Positions 33,101 to 45,539 of a stretch of DNA of 64,000 nt are shown here, piece after piece (the first letter of the stretch is position 1; each line of letters opens with the position of its first letter). The position numbers and the translations under genes are program-made. A model generated the notes under the pieces. That model searched no databases. It was not told the DNA's origin and saw nothing but the letters and a program-made list of their open reading frames with translations. Location of the stretch: contig JAFEKR010000092.1 in assembly GCA_019022495.1 (NCBI GenBank), forward strand, positions 1 through 64,000. Reading direction: 5' to 3'. The DNA comes from Epichloe hybrida (taxonomy: Eukaryota; Ascomycota; Sordariomycetes; Hypocreales; Clavicipitaceae).

Positions 33101-34782
33101 GCCTACACTTAATTACATATAGTGCTAATAAGGCTAATTATTATAAGATTGCTAAAGCAAATTATATATCTCTTTCTAGAAGGGACTATAATTAAATTAA
33201 TTAGACCTCTTTACAGGATTGTAAAGGCTAGAACTTACTAGTAGGCAATATACTTCTGTTACCACAGGGATAACCTTAATATAATAACCTTAACCTATAA
33301 TCCCTACTTATTAATTATAGCCCTGAATAATAAGAATCTCTTTAGTATTATTAGAATGTCACGACTGTGCTCGGGGAGATATAAACGGAGTGAAGGCTAA
33401 GGTTCTTAGTCGTAGCTAGAGAGCTGCTACTTAGGGGTAGGTACATAAAGGTCTTAAACTCTGACCTTCCACATCTCTTGTGGGCGGTCCTTGTCTAAAT
33501 ACCCTACTGCGCACACGTGGCTATCTAGCGGCTACTTAGTCATCCGCGCAGGCCGAGGCTTACCCGAGGGCTCCGTCATGTGACCGTCCTGTCCGCGACT
33601 CCCTGGCCTCCGTGCTCCTGACATAGAATGTAAACTAATAATATATTAGGACTAAGTAATAATAACTTCTTTTAAAAAGAAGAGAAAGAGCTCTAGAAGG
33701 CTAATTTTATAGCTAAAGAAAAGCAATAATTAACCGCTAAGAATTCCCTTATCTTTAATAGTTATATCTTAACCTAGAACACTAATAACTTACTAATATT
33801 AACTTAGAAAGGCTAGAGTTAGAAGATTAAGGAAGTTAATCCCTAATCCCTAATAGCAAAGCAAGACTACGTGGAATAATAAGCCTAAGGAAGCTACATT
33901 GTAACTATATATTAACTAGAAGCTTCCTATAACCTATTAATTATAGCTTAATACTAAGAACCCTCTAGGGAAGATATTATATGCCTTAATAAACGCCTTA
34001 AGTAGTAAATTAAGAATTAATAACGTAGACTATAATATATTCCTTTAGTTCTTAAGGAGGCGAAGCTCTTTATGTTTATAGATAAATCGCTTGCTAATAA
34101 TAAGGATCTAAGCTCATAGATTAGATACGTGATTATAATTAGCAACGAGATAATGTAAGATAATAATACCTTTATTATAAAAGGCAATATTATTACATAT
34201 AGCTTAATAAAGAGTAAGAGAGTTACTTATAGTGTGCTTACCTCTAAGTTATATAGCATAGTTTAAGGCGTAGATATTACCTACGTGATTTCCATAACTC
34301 TATATTAGATTACGGATTAATTAAAGATACCTTGAATTCCTATAATTCTTTATACTAATTCTTTTTTATTATATAAATATCTTATAAAGCTAGAAACTAT
34401 AAAGGAGAAGAGACTAATAATTAATATTATAGCTCTTTATTAATTATATAAAAGGCATAAGATCTACGAAGTTAGATAGATCAATGGCAACGATAATTTA
34501 GCGGATGTAATAACAAAAGCATCACTAAATTTATTACTTTTCTCTTTAATTAATTTAAATAAATTAATAATTTATATTAAAGGATAGGTAAAGAGACCTG
34601 CGATATTAAGGGATAGGAGCTTAGGCAAGGACTAACGGATTAATTTAATTAACTAATGCTATAATAGCTAATTAGAGTAGCGGATTCCTATTAAGGGATT
34701 TACTAGTATACACTTTCCTTTAATCTAATTTTTATTATATTTTTAAGCTCTTTAGCTACAAAGGAAAAAGAGAGACTACTAG
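30129..34782 (+). pseudogene. Element B1 gag-pol relic, right part
   Basis: Collinear with 40436-44802 of B2. RT relics are near 32850-33000 (KYNLVKHRGYR) and RNase H near 34075-34100 (LFMFIDKSLANNKDLSS). A solo LTR (E) interrupts it at 33357-33623. Confidence 0.8.
33357..33623. mobile_element. Element E: GC-rich solo LTR
   Basis: A 267-bp insert starts TGTCACGACTG, ends CTCCTGACA and is flanked by the perfect duplication TAGAA (33352-33356, 33624-33628). The uninterrupted version of the site is at about 43640-43660 in B2. The sequence is unmutated in style, with many CpG and CpA sites. The TGTCA/TGACA termini fit a gypsy-type LTR left after LTR-LTR recombination; the family is inferred from termini alone. 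Confidence 0.9.
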
Positions 34783-35042
34783 TGTTAATTCCTTTAGATT
34801 TTCATTGGTTTAATCGTGGCTAAAGACTAGACTAATTATGGGTCTGGCGCAATACACGCGATATGATTAGCTACATTAATTCACCACCCCCTCTTTTGCC
34901 TTACATACGGATTTCGCTTACTTTTCTAGCATCTAGACTTTCCCTCTTTTCTCTCTCTTTCCTAGCTAGCTAACTAACTATCATTGACTTCAATCATACG
35001 GGATTACCCTTATACCTGCGCAGGACCTTAGTGTAACTAACA
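34783..35042 (+). repeat. Element B1 3' LTR
   Basis: 260 bp, ends GTAACTAACA, followed by the ATATT duplication. Confidence 0.92.
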
Positions 35043-36869
35043 ATATTAATTAATAGTTAATTAATATATCCTACGCTTCCCTTATATAATATATTCCCCT
35101 TTAATATATCTAAAGAAACTCTAAATATAGTATTATTATTAAAGAAGGACTAGATTAAGTAGTTTATATAAATTAAGAATTATATAAAATCTTATAGGGT
35201 TTAGGAGTATATTAACTTAAATAAGGTTAAATTACTTAAAGAACCTATAATACATATATACCTATAGAGGGGTTAGAGACTAGAGATTATAGAGAATAAC
35301 CCTAATGCTCTTAAGGATTAAAAGCTAGTATATAAAGATATAAAGGATTACTTTAATTTTAAATATAAGGAGCTTTAATTTAAGCTTATAAAGTATTATA
35401 ATCTAGCTAAATAAATACTAAAGATTAGGGAATATATTTATAAGACCCTTTTAAGAAATATTTAAGATTCCCTTAACTTTAATACTAAGGCTAAGGAGAA
35501 GGAGTCTATTTAATATTATATCTAGAGAATACTCTTGCTTCTTTATAAGTAGTATAAGCTAAACATAAAGAAAATACTAATCCTTATAGAGAACTATTTA
35601 AATAATTATTTATAAGCTAAAGGTACCTATAATTAGTATAAGTAAGCTATAATAATTAAAGTACTTTAGAGGAATTATCTAGACCTAGGGACTTAATAGA
35701 CTAAAGAGAAAATACTATATAAGTTTATTACACCTCTTTAAAGTAAATATAAGTTATTTTAGAAGAAATAGAATAACTTACTTAATAAAAGGATAAAAAT
35801 AAGCTTAAATAAAGCTATTACTAAGTTTAAAAGGGACTATAAGGCCTTACTAAAGGAACTAAAGACTACTAATACTCTTATAAGTAATAGATTAAATAAT
35901 TTAATAAAGCTAGAGAGGCCTAAGTGCCCTAGATATATAAATCATAATATAAAGAATACCTTAAAGTAATAGGAATCCTATAATTTATTTAAGGCTCTCT
36001 ATAAGCTAGAAGCTACTTTAAAGAACTAGGAAGTTAGGAAAAACTTTAAAGAGAATATTAAGAAGTATCTTAAGGCTAACTTATAGGAGAAATTAAAGGC
36101 TATAAATTAGAAGCTAGAGAAGAAGGGTAATAAGATTATTATGCCTTTATAAAACCATATAAATAACTTAGTAGCTATTACTCTAGGCAAAAAGTTAGCT
36201 AATATATTATTATTTATACGCTTTAAGTGCGTAGAATTATTAAAGAAAAGCGTAAATTCATTAAATACTAGGAATAACTTAGAATTAAGAAGGAATATAG
36301 TCCTTTATAACTCTAGAGTAAATATTTATATCTTTAATAATATCTAATAGTTTAAATAATCTAAATTTAATAAGAATATAGTAATAGAGGTTAAGGCTAG
36401 TAGTATAATCTATATAGCTTTAGGTTAAGGGCCTATAAGTATATCCATTATAGATCCTATATTATAAAGAGTAAGAACTATTGTATTAGAGTTAGCTTTG
36501 TTTATTTCTAAATTCTATATTAATCTAGTATTAGTAATAATTATAATAAAAGTAAGTATTTTCTAGAATTAAAAGAAGGGATTTCTCTATAAAGGAAACT
36601 AGCCTATGGCTAGGGTATATAATATTAATAAGCTTTATGTGCTTTTAAGGCTATTAGAAGACCTAAAAGAGGCTAATGCTATATTAAGTAAAGCTCCTAG
36701 GCTACTTATAAGAGAAGATGCAAATCTCTAGTATTGTAGAAGTAGTTATCTAAGTAAAAGGGCTTTTATAAAGCTTATAATATGACTTTAGGTGTTAAAT
36801 TAATAGGACCTAAGCTTATAGAGTGTAAGATTTATACTATAGGTAAAGCTAAGCACTAGAGATTATAGG
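35043..36869 (+). pseudogene. Element A gag and protease relic
   Basis: A copia-type gag reading (PIEGLETRDYR near 35261) is followed by a damaged zinc knuckle (KCPRYINHN near 35920, Cys to Tyr and His to Asn) and a protease-like NSRVNIYIFNN near 36311. Many RIP stops are present. It is cut by element F. Confidence 0.65.
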
Positions 36870-36880
36870 CAGAGCTTTGT

Positions 36881-36980
36881 ACTACACTACACTACATACT
36901 ACACTACACTACATACTACACTACACTACATACTACACTACAATGAAATTTTTCTACTACATGTAGTATTTGTAGTATTT
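36881..36980. repeat. Element F left subterminal ACTAC array
   Basis: Runs of ACTAC units (ACTACACTACACTACAT pattern) are followed by inverted GTAGT units (CATGTAGTATTTGTAGT). They can pair with each other and with the right-end array. Confidence 0.9.
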
Positions 36981-37000
36981 TGAATTTTTTAATAATATAA

Positions 37001-37260
37001 TAGCTTATACTAGCTTATACTAGCTTATAATAGCTTATACTAGCTTATACTAGCTTATAATAGCTTATAATAGCTTATAATAGCTTATAATAGCTTATAC
37101 TAGCTTAGAATAGCTTATACTAGCTTAGAATAGCTTAGAATAGCTTAAAATAGCTTAAAATAGCTTAAAATAGCTTAAAATAGCTTAAAATAGCTTAAAA
37201 TAGCTTAAAATAGCTTAAAATAGCTTAAAATAGCTTAAAATAGCTTAAAATAGCTTAAAA
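37001..37260. repeat. 26-copy, 10-bp tandem array with phased A-tracts
   Basis: Twenty-six consecutive decamers in perfect register go from TAGCTTATAC/TAGCTTATAA through TAGCTTAGAA to twelve identical TAGCTTAAAA. Element G has six copies of the same decamer at 52621-52680. Confidence 0.97.
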
Positions 37261-37669
37261 TTACTTAGAATAAGTAAGAATAGCTTTTATTACTTTATAA
37301 TATTATAAGTGTTAAAGTTTAATTAAGTTTAAATAATAAATAAATAACTTAAATAAAAACATTAGTAAGTATTAGTAAATTACTATAGAACAAGCTTTAC
37401 TTTTTAGTTATTTAGTATTTTAAGGTTTATAAAAATATTAGTAAAATAAAATACTTTTCTTTCTTATGTTTTTTTAAAATAATATTTAAAATAATATTTA
37501 AAATAATAATAGTAAAAATATATTATTTACCTTAGTTAGCTTTCTATATAGCTAGTACTAGTACTTTAGCTATAATAGTAATAATAATAATAATAAACTT
37601 TAATATCTCTTTTTTCTTTAACTAGATTATAAAAAAAGTATAAAAGCTAGTAATAAATAAAAGATATAT

Positions 37670-38130
37670 CTAACAAGACCCACTTTAGACCCACTTTTAT
37701 TAATATTTTCTTTTATAGAACTAGATTATAAAAACTAGAAAAGCTATAACTAAGTAACAAGTGTGTTAAATAGACCCACTTTTAGATCCACTTTTATAAA
37801 TCCCTTCTTTTCTAAGACTATGTTATAAAAACTATAAAAGTTATAAAATTAAGTAAGAGGTATAATTAAATAGACCCACTTTGGACCCACTTTTATAAAT
37901 CCCTTCTTTTCTAAGACTATATTATAAAAAACTATAAAAGTTATAAAGTTAAGTAAGAGGTATAATTAAATAGACTCACTTTGGACCCACTTTTATAAAT
38001 CCTTTCTTTTTATAAGACTAGATTATAAAAAACTATAAAAGCTATAAGCCTATAACTAAGTAAGAGATATAACTAAATAACCTTACTTTAGACCCACTTT
38101 AAACTTACTTTAGACTTACTTTTAAAAAAA
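37670..38130. repeat. Element F 100-bp tandem units with GACCCACTTT
   Basis: About five units of roughly 100 bp each begin with one or two copies of GACCCACTTT and contain TATAAAAACTATAAAAG. Related units are at 53040-53350 in G. Confidence 0.85.
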
Positions 38131-38308
38131 ACTATTTAACTAAGAAAGTAAGCTAAGAATAGTATTAATAATTAAACCTAGTTTTAAAGCTTATTTCTTT
38201 ATATATTAAATAATTAACAGAAATTAATTTATTTTATATTTTAATATCCTAAAAAATATTATAGCTTTATTATTACAGCTTTTTTACAGTTTTTTAATTT
38301 TCTTTTAC

Positions 38309-38566
38309 TGTTAATTCCTTCGGATCTTCATCGGTTTAATCGTGGCCAAAGACCGGACCAATTATGGGTCCGGCGCGATGCACGCGATATAATTGGCTGC
38401 ATTAATTCGCCACCCCCTTTTATGCCTCATATACAGATTTCGCCTACTTTTCTAGCATCTAGACTTTCCCTCTCTTCTCTCTCTTTCCTAGCTAGCTAAC
38501 TAACTATTATTGACTTCAAATTTATATAGGATTTATTACCTACGCAGGACCTTAGTGTATCTAATA
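38309..38566 (+). repeat. Element B2 5' LTR
   Basis: Starts TGTTAATTCCTTCGG, followed by the primer-like CTAATTAGTGGTTA. Confidence 0.92.
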
Positions 38567-41500
38567 CTAATTAGTGGTTAACTTTATAACTATAAATAAG
38601 CTAGGTATTATAAGAAGAGACATTTCTGCAGACACTACTACTACTACCCCTTGTTATACTATAATAGTTATTATGGTAAAGAGGCATAACTACATAAGTA
38701 TGCTAAAGGAAGAGACTAGAATCCTAGTTATAGGCTTGTTAGGCTTCTAAGGAATTAATTTATTAATCCTTAGGCTTAGGGATATAACTTTGTTATATCT
38801 ATCCAGGATATTATTATTAATTATTGATTTTATTGTCTATTATAAGAAAACTAACTAACTAACTAAATCTATTGCTACGAGGCATTTATTTCAAACCTAA
38901 CGTTAAATAACCTTAGCCAAGCTAGCTAACATATCTATAACTTCTCTATAAATATTCCCTTTATCTAATAGACCTTTAATCTGTTTGTATAAGCATCTAT
39001 AGCTTGTTTTTTGCCCCCTTTATTATTAGTGCTATTTGCCTTGTGCTTATTAGCAAGAGCGAGAGATTACCTCCTTCCCTCCTTTTTACAAAAAACAGGA
39101 AGTAGTAATTCCTATTATTCCCTTATTACTTTTCCTATTATTTTCTAGTTACTTTTAGAACTTCTATTGCTTTCTTTATCTCTAGTGATTTGTTCTTATT
39201 GCTTTATTCTTATTGCTACTTTTACTATTTTCGCTACTTTTTCTTCTGTTTTTCCTGTTTTCGCAATCTTCTGATTTTATTAGAGCAATAATGCTCCTAA
39301 AATATAAAAGAAGAACCTTATAATAGTAATAGGCAAATATAGGAGCTTAATTAGTAGTAAAAATAACAAATTAGCAATGTTTCTTTTATAGTTAAAAATA
39401 GCAGAGGAATCTAGACCTTTTATAAGAGAAAGGGCTGCTAGTAATAGCAAGGCTCTAATTATTACCCCTAAGAGACCTTAAAGGCATAAATTACCTTTAC
39501 GCCTTTAATAGCTTACTTATGAATTCTTACATAACTAGAAAGAATTTATTAAGCTAGATCTAGAGACTACTACGTAGCTTAAGCTTAATAACTAGATTAT
39601 AAGATTTATTAATCTTAGTAAGCATTAAGAATAGAGAGATAATAACCTATAGGAATTATTCTAAGAAGACTTTAAAGGCTAGTCTAAAGACACCTTTAAA
39701 AGGGCATCTAAGGATATTATTAGAGAATTACATAATTCTTTATAAGATTACGGCGTCCTCGTTAGGCAAGGCCTAGGATATTTAATCCTAGTATTGCTTA
39801 AGGAAGTGCTTTATTAAACCTTAATGCCCCTTTAGTTATAGGAAAGATTATAAGAAAGACCATAATCTTCTAAACCCCTAGAGCCTTAATATTAATAGCC
39901 CTAATAACCTACCCTAGAAATTAACCTTCCCTAACCCTAGAGATTGCTTAAACCCTTATAAGAACCCCTGTAATAATCCCTATTATATTAATAGCTTTAT
40001 CCAGATAATTATTATTAAGAATAACTAGTAGACCGTTATTTATAATAAATTATGCCTTTATAGCAATTCCCCTCTAAAGATTAGATTATAAAGAAGATCT
40101 TAGAGCTTATAAAGATGTATAAGGATAGTGACTGCTATAGTAGAAAGCTATATGACTTCTTAACGCTAAAGATTACGCTCTTTAAAAATAAGTGTAATAG
40201 AATTAACCTTCCTTAAACGCATTATTAGAAGGCTTTCCTTATTGTATTAATAGGTAATGCTAAGTAATACTACCTTAATTACCTCTTTAGGAATAACTAT
40301 TCCTATAAAGAGATAATTGCTTGTGTCTATTAATGCTTTAAGATAGAAAGTAACTAGTAATTCTATTACCACAAATAGAGTAGCATAACACTAAAGAGTA
40401 TAATTAAGAGAAACCCTAATAAAAGCAAGCTTAAGTGCCTTAAGATTATGTTATTAACCCTTAAGAAAATTCACAGAGGCCTGTACCCTACTAAGATAGT
40501 AAATACTAAACTCTATAAGTAAGCCTTAAACGCTGTAGCTAGTGTGCCTAAATATTAGATAGTAGAATATATACACTCTATAGGCTTTAAGAGACTTACT
40601 AGAGACCTCTATAAGGTAATTACTATTATAAAATTAAATAAGAAGTCCTCCTAATACCTTTAGTACTAATAAGGAGACCCTCTAGAGGCTATATTTACTA
40701 ATTATTAGTATAGATAGTGATTATCCCCTATAGCGGAGGAAGCTATTATAGGCAAAGCCCTAGGCTAAGCACTAAGCGCTGCTTTATATGTGGTAAGAGC
40801 AGCTGCTAGTCTTCTAATTACTCCGCTAAAGAATATTAAAAGGAAAAGGACTACTAGTAGGCTAGTAAAACATATTATACACCCCCTTTAGAGAAAAGAT
40901 TCTAGGCATTCCTTGCCTCCTATAAAGGGTAGGATAATAATAAGCCTAATAAAGGCTTAGGTTAGAATTAGGAATTATATCTTTTAGCCTACATAAAAGC
41001 TAAAGATAATAATAATAATATGGAGGAGCTACTATTAATAGCATACCTAAATATTACATAATTCTTCTACTCTGGATTATAGACTAACTATAACGCTGCT
41101 AACGTTAATATCCTTGTGACCCTAAATAATTAAGCTTTCTAATATATATTCCTTAGGTAGGAGCTTTATAAGCTATAAGAGTGCAATAAAGGCTTAATTT
41201 ACTATATCTCTAAAGAACGCTATTCTAAAGAGGTCTTTAGAGGGATTATACCTAACACTAGCGCTATAGGAAAGTTAACTATAGGAGAGGTATAAGTAAA
41301 GGCTTTATTAAGATTAATACCTTTATTAAAGGTAACCCCCTGTGAACCCTAAATTATTATATTTGGCGCTAGATTAGTAGTTATAAGAGGAATTCTTTAT
41401 GTGCCTATAGAACTTAGAGAGCTTGAATTCTATGTCCTTAACATAGCTACCCCCTTTCTCTTCTTAATCACTAATATAGATAAGATATAAGTTAAGATTA

Positions 41501-44500
41501 ATAACCTTACTAACGTGCTTATCTAAGGCAATAAGACTATACCTATTGTGTAACAATAGGGATATCCTTAGTGGTTACTAGAAGTGAAGGAAATAGTTAC
41601 CTTCCACCTTTTAGAAGGAGATATCTATTAATTATATTATTAACTTAGTTATCCTTCTGTTTAATAACTTGCAAAGATCCTTTACTAAGCTAGTTATAAA
41701 GTTAAGCGCTAGGTAATTAAGGAATTAACTAAAGTCTGCTACTATTGCTAGATACATAGAAAGGCCCCTGGTTAATTTAAGTTTATAATTAAAGATAACC
41801 ACAAATTTAACTATAAGATTATCGTTAATATCATGTAAATCGATAGCTGACTAGTGCTTTATATTATTAATTTAGTAATATTATTCTAGGTAGCCTAATT
41901 CCTTAATCCAAAGAAGCAGAAGGCTTAAGATATCTAGGATGTAATTCGTGAATATTGGATTGATACTTATCTCGGACCTCCAGATTAGATTATCCATAAT
42001 ACTAGTAATAACTTTACTTCCGCTAAGTTTAGATATTATACTTAATTAATATTAATTAAAACTAGTGAGATGCTAATTAAAGCCTATAATAGCATTAGAA
42101 AGGTTAAGAGATACTACAGACCTTTACGCTAAGCCTATAATATTATCACAGACTTGATTAGAATGGATCTCGCGCTAGAGTAATGCCTCTAAATAGCTAT
42201 TAAGGCTATTAATAACTCTATAAGCCTAAATAGTATTATCCTAACTATACTAGTCTTTAGAGGCTACTTATAGATAATAGATAAGTTACTGCTAAGCGTC
42301 TCTGTTATTTAATATGCTAAGGTAATTTGTAAGGCAACGGACAAAGTCTAATATCTTCTAGCTTTATAGTAAGTCTATAATACCCTTAGAGCCTAGAATA
42401 GCCCTGACATAGCGCCTATATATTAGCTGCCCCTGTAGGCTAATATACATGTGTAGAGAGAGAAAGGTGGCTAGCATGGCTTATATAAGCTGCTTGCTAC
42501 TAATAGAGAGACCTATACTATTAACATGCCCTGTGGCCTAGTGAAGTTTTACTTTATAGTAGTAAAGCCCTATTATAAAGACCTATGTATTATAAAGGGA
42601 CTAGAGTAGTAGGAGATAAAGCCTAGTGATGTAGAGAAAGAAGCAACTATATAACTAACTACTACTAATAAAAGAGATTCTCTAATAGAAGATAGCGAAG
42701 AGCTGTAGATACTAGCTAAGAGAAAGCGAGGGAGACTAAGAAAGGCCCTTGTGGTGTAATTTATAAGTGTAGGAGAGTCTAATAAAGAGGCTTATAAAGC
42801 CTAAAAGGCCCTAAGGGGAAGCTATTAAGTTAAAGACTTATTACTATGCCCTAAAGGAATAAAAGTAAGGAAAAGAAAACCTTATAGCCCTAAGAAGGAC
42901 GTTAGCCTAGTTTAGCTTTATATACTTATAAATAAAGATTAAGAGAAGGCCTTTATTTAAGAGGTTATAACTAAAGGGATGCTAAGCATAGTATTCCTTA
43001 TAGTAAAGGAAGAGGCTAATTAGAACCTTGCTTTTTAGCTTCGCTAAGAAGGAAGGATTATAACCCTAGGAAAACCCTTTAAGTAGTCTAATTAAGCTAA
43101 GATTAACGCTTTATAAGCTTGTAATATGTTTAAATTTATTAAGTATAACCTAGCGAAGCACGGAGGTTATAGAATCTTTAATTCTTATATAGTTAGAGAG
43201 ATTAAAGGTAAAGGAACAGACTTACCATACAAGAAATCTTACCTCATTATACAAGGCCATAATAACAAAGGAAAGGAATTCATCCTAACGCAATTACTAA
43301 CGATTTAACAAGCAAGCCAACGACTTATTATAGCTATTGCTCTATTATTAAGAAAAAGAGGTATTTACCTTTGGATTCGTAATATTACATAAGCCTACAC
43401 TCAATTGCACACGGTGCTAACAAGGCTAATTATCATGAGATTACTAAAATAGATTGCATATCTCTTTCTGGAAGGGACTATAATTAAATTAATTAGACCT
43501 CTTTACGGGATTGCAGAGGCCGGAACCCACTAGTGGGCAACGTACTTCTGTCACCACAGGGATAACCTTAATATAATAACCTTAACCTACAATCCTTACT
43601 TATTAATCACAGCCCCAAATAATAAGAATCTCTTTAGTATTATTAGAATGCAAACCAACAATATATTAGGCCTAAGCAATAATAACTTCTTCTAAAAAGA
43701 AGAGAAAGAGCTCTAGAAGGCTAATTTCATAGCTAAAGAAAAGTAATAATTAACTACTAAGAACCCCCTTATCTTTAACAGCTATATCTTAACCTAGAAC
43801 ACTAATAATTCACTAATCTTAACCTAGAAAGGTTAGAGTTAGAAGATTAAGGAAGTTAATCCTTAATCCTTAATAGTAAAGTAAGATTACGTGGAGCAAC
43901 GAGCGTAAGGAAGCTATATTATAACTATATGTTAACTAGAGGCTTTATATAACCTTTTAATTATAGCTTAACACTAAGAACCCTCTAGGGAAGATATTAT
44001 ATGCCTTAATAAACACCTTAAATAGTAGATTAAGAATTAATAACATAGACTATAATATATTCCTTTAGTTCTTAAAGAGGCAAAGCTCTTTGTGTTTGTA
44101 AATAGATTACTTACTAACAATAAGGATTTAAGCTTATAGATCAGATACGTGATTGTAATCGGCAACGAGATAATGCAAGACAACAATACCTTTATTATAA
44201 AAGGCAACATTATTACGTATAGCTTAATAAAGAGTAAGAGAGTTACTTGTAGCGCGCTTACCTCTAAGTTATATAGTATAGTTTAAGGCGTAGATATTAC
44301 TTACGCGATTTCCATAACTTTACATTAGATTACGGATTAATTAAAGATGCCTCGAATTCCTATAATTCTCTATACTAATTCTTTTTTATTATATAAATAT
44401 CTTATAAAGCTAGGAACTATAAAAGAGAAAAGACTAATGATTAATATTATAGCTCTTTGTTAATTATATAAAAGGCATAAGATTTATAAAGTTAGATGGA

Positions 44501-44802
44501 TTAATAGTAATGATAATCCGGCGGATATAATAATAAAAGCATTGCTAAATTTATTACTTTCCTCTTTAATTAATTTAAACGAATTAATAATTTGTATTAA
44601 AGGATAGGTAAAGAGACCTGTAATATTAGAAGACAGGAGCTTAGGTAAGGACTAATAAATTAATTTAATTAACTAATGCCACAACGGCTAATTAAAGCAG
44701 CGGATTCCTATTAAGGGATTCACTAGTGTATACTTTCCTTTAATCTGATTTTTATTACGTTTTTAAGCTCTTTAGCTACGAAGGAAAAAGAGAGATTACT
44801 AG
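38567..44802 (+). pseudogene. Element B2 gag-pol relic
   Basis: Zinc knuckle CFICGKSSC near 40780 is readable. RT relics are at 43126-43308 (FKFIKYNLAKHGGYRIFNSY, REIKGKGTDLPYKKS), with the catalytic MQTDD now MQTNN near 43648, and RNase H near 44090 (LFVFVNRLLTNNKDLSS). RIP stops break all frames. Confidence 0.82.
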
Positions 44803-45059
44803 TGTTAATTCCTTTAGATCTTTATTAGTTTAATAATAGCTAAAGACTAGACTAATTATAGGTCTAGCGCGATGCACGCGATATGATTAGCTGCATTAAT
44901 TTGCCACCCCCTTTTATGCCCTACATACGGATTTCGCTTACTTTTCTAGCATCTAGACTTTCCCTCTCTTCTCCCTCTTTCCTAGCTAGCTAACAAAACT
45001 ATCATTAACTTCAATCATACGGGATTTATTACCTGCGCAGGACCTTAGTGAATCCAACA
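44803..45059 (+). repeat. Element B2 3' LTR
   Basis: Ends GAATCCAACA, the least mutated terminus of this family. Confidence 0.9.
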
Positions 45060-45409
45060 CTTATTTTTATAGAATAATAAATAATTTCTTTAGGGTAAAT
45101 CTTAGATTAAAAGATAAAAAATATACTAAAATTAAATAGTAAATCTAAGAAAAAAGCTATCAAAGTATAAAGACCTTTTAAATTTACTAAAAAATTTAGG
45201 CTATATATAAATACTAAAATAGTTTATCTTTAGTAACCCTATACCTATTATTAGCTTAATAGTTTAAATAAGCCTTAACTTTAAAAATTTATAACTAAAT
45301 AACTAAATTATAATAAAAAGAAAGGCTAATATTAAGCTAATTAAGAAAAATCTAAGGAATATTATAAGATAATAAAAGTACCCACTTTTCTTTTTACTAA
45401 TACTACATT

Positions 45410-45535
45410 TGTAGTATTTGTAGTGTAGTGTAGTATTTACTACACTACACTACATACTACACTACACTACAAACTACTACACTACATACTACATCGAAAG
45501 CCAAAATACTACAAATACTTCACTACATGCAAAGC
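45410..45535. repeat. Element F right subterminal ACTAC array
   Basis: Inverted blocks (GTAGTGTAGTGTAGT then ACTACACTACACTACAT) form a long potential hairpin, followed by ACATCGAAAGCCAAAATACTAC near the end, a motif also present at G's right end. Confidence 0.9.
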
Positions 45536-45539
45536 TCTG

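Larger units (their letters stand above)
14519..35042 (+). mobile_element. Element B1: Ty1/copia retrotransposon interrupted by C and E
   Basis: The two 260-bp LTRs (14519-14778, 34783-35042) begin TGTTAATTCC and end CTAACA or its mutated form CTAATA. The perfect duplication ATATT flanks them (14514-14518, 35043-35047). Internal sequence matches B2 throughout: 14779-16622, then 30129-33356, then 33624-34782. It belongs to the same broad copia group as D, judged by integrase and RT relics. It is densely RIP-mutated, with a stop every few codons. Confidence 0.93.
38309..45059 (+). mobile_element. Element B2: full-length Ty1/copia retrotransposon, same family as B1
   Basis: LTRs are 38309-38566 and 44803-45059 (258 and 257 bp). 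The flanks read TTTAC on the left and CTTAT on the right; both derive from CTTAC by one C-to-T change each, so the target duplication itself seems RIP-mutated. It is uninterrupted, 6751 bp, and serves as the reference for the B1 gaps. It shows somewhat fewer RIP changes than B1. Confidence 0.92.
36870..45539. mobile_element. Element F: non-autonomous hAT-like DNA transposon, interrupted by B2
   Basis: The termini CAGAGCTTTG and CAAAGCTCTG are inverted, flanked by a perfect 8-bp duplication ATTATAGG (36862-36869, 45540-45547). An 8-bp duplication and CAGAG start are marks of the hAT superfamily. Without B2 it is about 1.9 kb and has no transposase. Its subterminal regions are arrays of ACTAC on both strands. 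Inside are a 10-bp tandem array and about five 100-bp units with GACCCACTTT. The same plan is found in G. Confidence 0.88.

Noticed and set aside
36881..37260. CRISPR-like array
   Set aside because: Repeats are 5 or 10 bp and contiguous with no unique spacers; this is a eukaryotic transposon.
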